Of a DNA stretch of 6,863 nucleotides, positions 6,115-6,863 are shown in pieces. This DNA comes from Paracoccaceae bacterium (lineage in GTDB: Bacteria > Pseudomonadota > Alphaproteobacteria > Rhodobacterales > Rhodobacteraceae). The notes under the pieces are model-generated. The model saw only the letters and a list, made by a program, of their open reading frames with translations. It had not been told where the DNA came from and did not search any database. The stretch is taken from the NCBI GenBank assembly GCA_026997055.1, contig JALWJU010000158.1, forward strand, positions 1 through 6,863, written 5' to 3'. The first letter of the stretch is position 1. Each line of letters begins with the position of its first letter. Both the position numbers and the translations under genes were made by a program.

Positions 6115-6863
6115 GTGCCGGACTCCCGCCAGGCCACCTCGAGGGCGACCCCGTCGGTGACGTAATTCTGCCCCACCACGATCACGGCGGCCTCCTCGGG
6201 CAGGCCGGCGACCCAGACCCCTTCCAGGGCATCGCGAATCAGCTCCACCGGGGCGAAGGCGGCGCGGCTCTCGTCGTCCACCAGGCGCACGCCCAGGATG
6301 CCGGCATCGTCCAGCGTCAGCGCGTCCAGCGGCAGCAGGTGCGCCAGGCGCCCGTCCGAGGGGATCAGCATTTCGGCGCTGAGCCCGCCGCTGATGGTCA
6401 GGCCGGGATTGGCGGCTTCGATCTCGACGCGGAAGGTGCGGGTCATCGGGTCCGAGACCCGGCCGACGAAGGTGACCGTGCCGGTGACCTCGCGCCCGTC
6501 GCTCAGGCGGCCCCCGGCCGGGGTGCCGGTGTGGATACGGCTTACCTCGAGCTCGGAGACGAAGCCCACCAGGCGGATCGGGTCGAGCCGTACCACGGTG
6601 GCGCAGGGGCTGCCGGGCTGCAGCAGGCTGCCAAGCTCGGCGGCGTCGCTCTCCAGCAGGCCGGCGAAGGGGGCGGTGATGGCGAGGTTCTCGATGTCGC
6701 GCTCCACCGAGGCGATGCGGGCCTCTGCCGACTGCACGCCGGCGCGGGCGTTCTCGACCCCGCTCCGGGCTGACTGCACGCCGGCGCGCGCGGCCTCGAC
6801 CTGGCTTTTCGCGGTTTCCACCCCGGCGCGCGCGGCCTCGATCTGGCCCAGGGCGCTCTGCAC
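6111..6863 (-). CDS. RND efflux periplasmic adaptor subunit (HlyD/AcrA-type membrane fusion protein), N-terminus outside window
   Basis: This is the periplasmic adaptor that links an RND permease to an outer-membrane channel. The 250 visible residues begin inside the coiled-coil hairpin. Heptads with V/I exactly every seven residues run from 8 to 57 (IEAARAG, VETAKSQ, VEAARAG, VQSARSG, VENARAG, VQSAEAR, IASVERD). The second lipoyl half follows (LAITAPFAGLLESDAAELGS, about 60-79, up to LDP near 93-95), then the beta-barrel with SDPMTRTFRVEIEAANPG (137-154) and GGLSAEMLIP, then a membrane-proximal domain with LPLDALTLDDAGILGVRLVD (177-196) and VWVAGLPEEAAVIVVGQNYV. The signal peptide or lipobox, the first lipoyl half and the first hairpin helix are beyond base 6863. 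The GTG at the edge is an internal codon, not a start. The stop overlaps the permease ATG by 4 nt, so the two are one operon. Confidence 0.94.
   Translation of the reverse strand: MQSALGQIEAARAGVETAKSQVEAARAGVQSARSGVENARAGVQSAEARIASVERDIENLAITAPFAGLLESDAAELGSLLQPGSPCATVVRLDPIRLVGFVSELEVSRIHTGTPAGGRLSDGREVTGTVTFVGRVSDPMTRTFRVEIEAANPGLTISGGLSAEMLIPSDGRLAHLLPLDALTLDDAGILGVRLVDDESRAAFAPVELIRDALEGVWVAGLPEEAAVIVVGQNYVTDGVALEVAWRESGT
6123..6127 (-). promoter_or_regulatory. Ribosome binding site of the RND permease gene
   Basis: GGGAG on the minus strand, 8 nt before the ATG at 6114, lies inside the last codons of the adaptor gene. Together with the ATGA stop/start overlap (6111-6114) it supports this start and translational coupling of adaptor and permease. 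Confidence 0.7.
6693..6842 (-). repeat. 21-nt periodic repeat encoding the adaptor coiled-coil heptads
   Basis: On the minus strand seven 21-nt units in register encode successive heptads of the hairpin. The first and third units (IEAARAG, VEAARAG) differ at only 2 of 21 bases, and the two VQSA units share their opening bases. The DNA-level similarity, beyond what the protein pattern requires, suggests growth by tandem duplication. Confidence 0.75.

Noticed and set aside
2077..6165. A 1362-codon open frame on the plus strand opposite the permease, rich in His, Gln, Gly, Asp and Glu
   Set aside because: It is the antisense shadow of a GC-rich gene: composition is that of complemented codons, there are no domains or membrane segments, and the minus-strand RND protein explains the whole stretch.
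6861..6863. GTG at the right edge as a start codon for a short adaptor protein
   Set aside because: The heptad array is cut in the middle, and the first lipoyl half and signal sequence required by the family are missing, so the gene continues beyond the window.

Overview
The window looks like chromosomal DNA of a high-GC alphaproteobacterium, most likely from the Rhodobacterales (Rhodobacteraceae/Paracoccaceae). I base this on the style of the FtsY C-terminus, on the neighbourhood ftsY, EamA transporter, yciB, on strong third-position GC bias, and on an intergenic element of a type I remember as common in that group. The genus cannot be fixed from the sequence alone.

Layout: (1) 1-319, plus strand: the 3' end of ftsY, the SRP receptor GTPase. 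(2) 320-407: a short gap filled mostly by a GC-rich hairpin and an adjoining AT-rich stretch. (3) 408-1310, plus: a ten-helix EamA/DMT family transporter. (4) 1320-1985, plus: yciB (ispZ), a septation-associated inner membrane protein, which follows the EamA gene after 9 nt with its own Shine-Dalgarno and ends in an unusual 9-nt-repeat-encoded charged tail. (5) 1986-2277: a 292-base gap between convergent genes. Its left part looks like the relic of an IS3-family insertion sequence (start of an orfA on the minus strand, and a possible terminus directly after the yciB stop). A weak hairpin plus TTT lies at 2098-2120. I see no gene or convincing signal in 2121-2277. (6) 2278-6114, minus: a very large (1278 aa) RND efflux permease. 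(7) 6111-6863, minus, running off the right edge: the matching periplasmic adaptor (membrane fusion protein), whose stop overlaps the permease start in an ATGA.

The left block is housekeeping membrane biogenesis: co-translational targeting, a small-molecule transporter and an envelope/septation factor. The right block is the 3' part of an adaptor-permease operon transcribed towards it. Adaptor and permease would form a tripartite efflux pump with a TolC-type outer membrane channel that is not seen here. The permease departs from textbook AcrB in four ways: a single aspartate and no lysine in the proton-relay positions, an extra pair of hydrophobic segments in the central linker, an insertion of about 40 residues in the second periplasmic loop, and a cytoplasmic tail of about 110 residues. 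I do not see a wholly new multi-gene system. The most unusual items are the permease architecture and the yciB/IS-relic junction.
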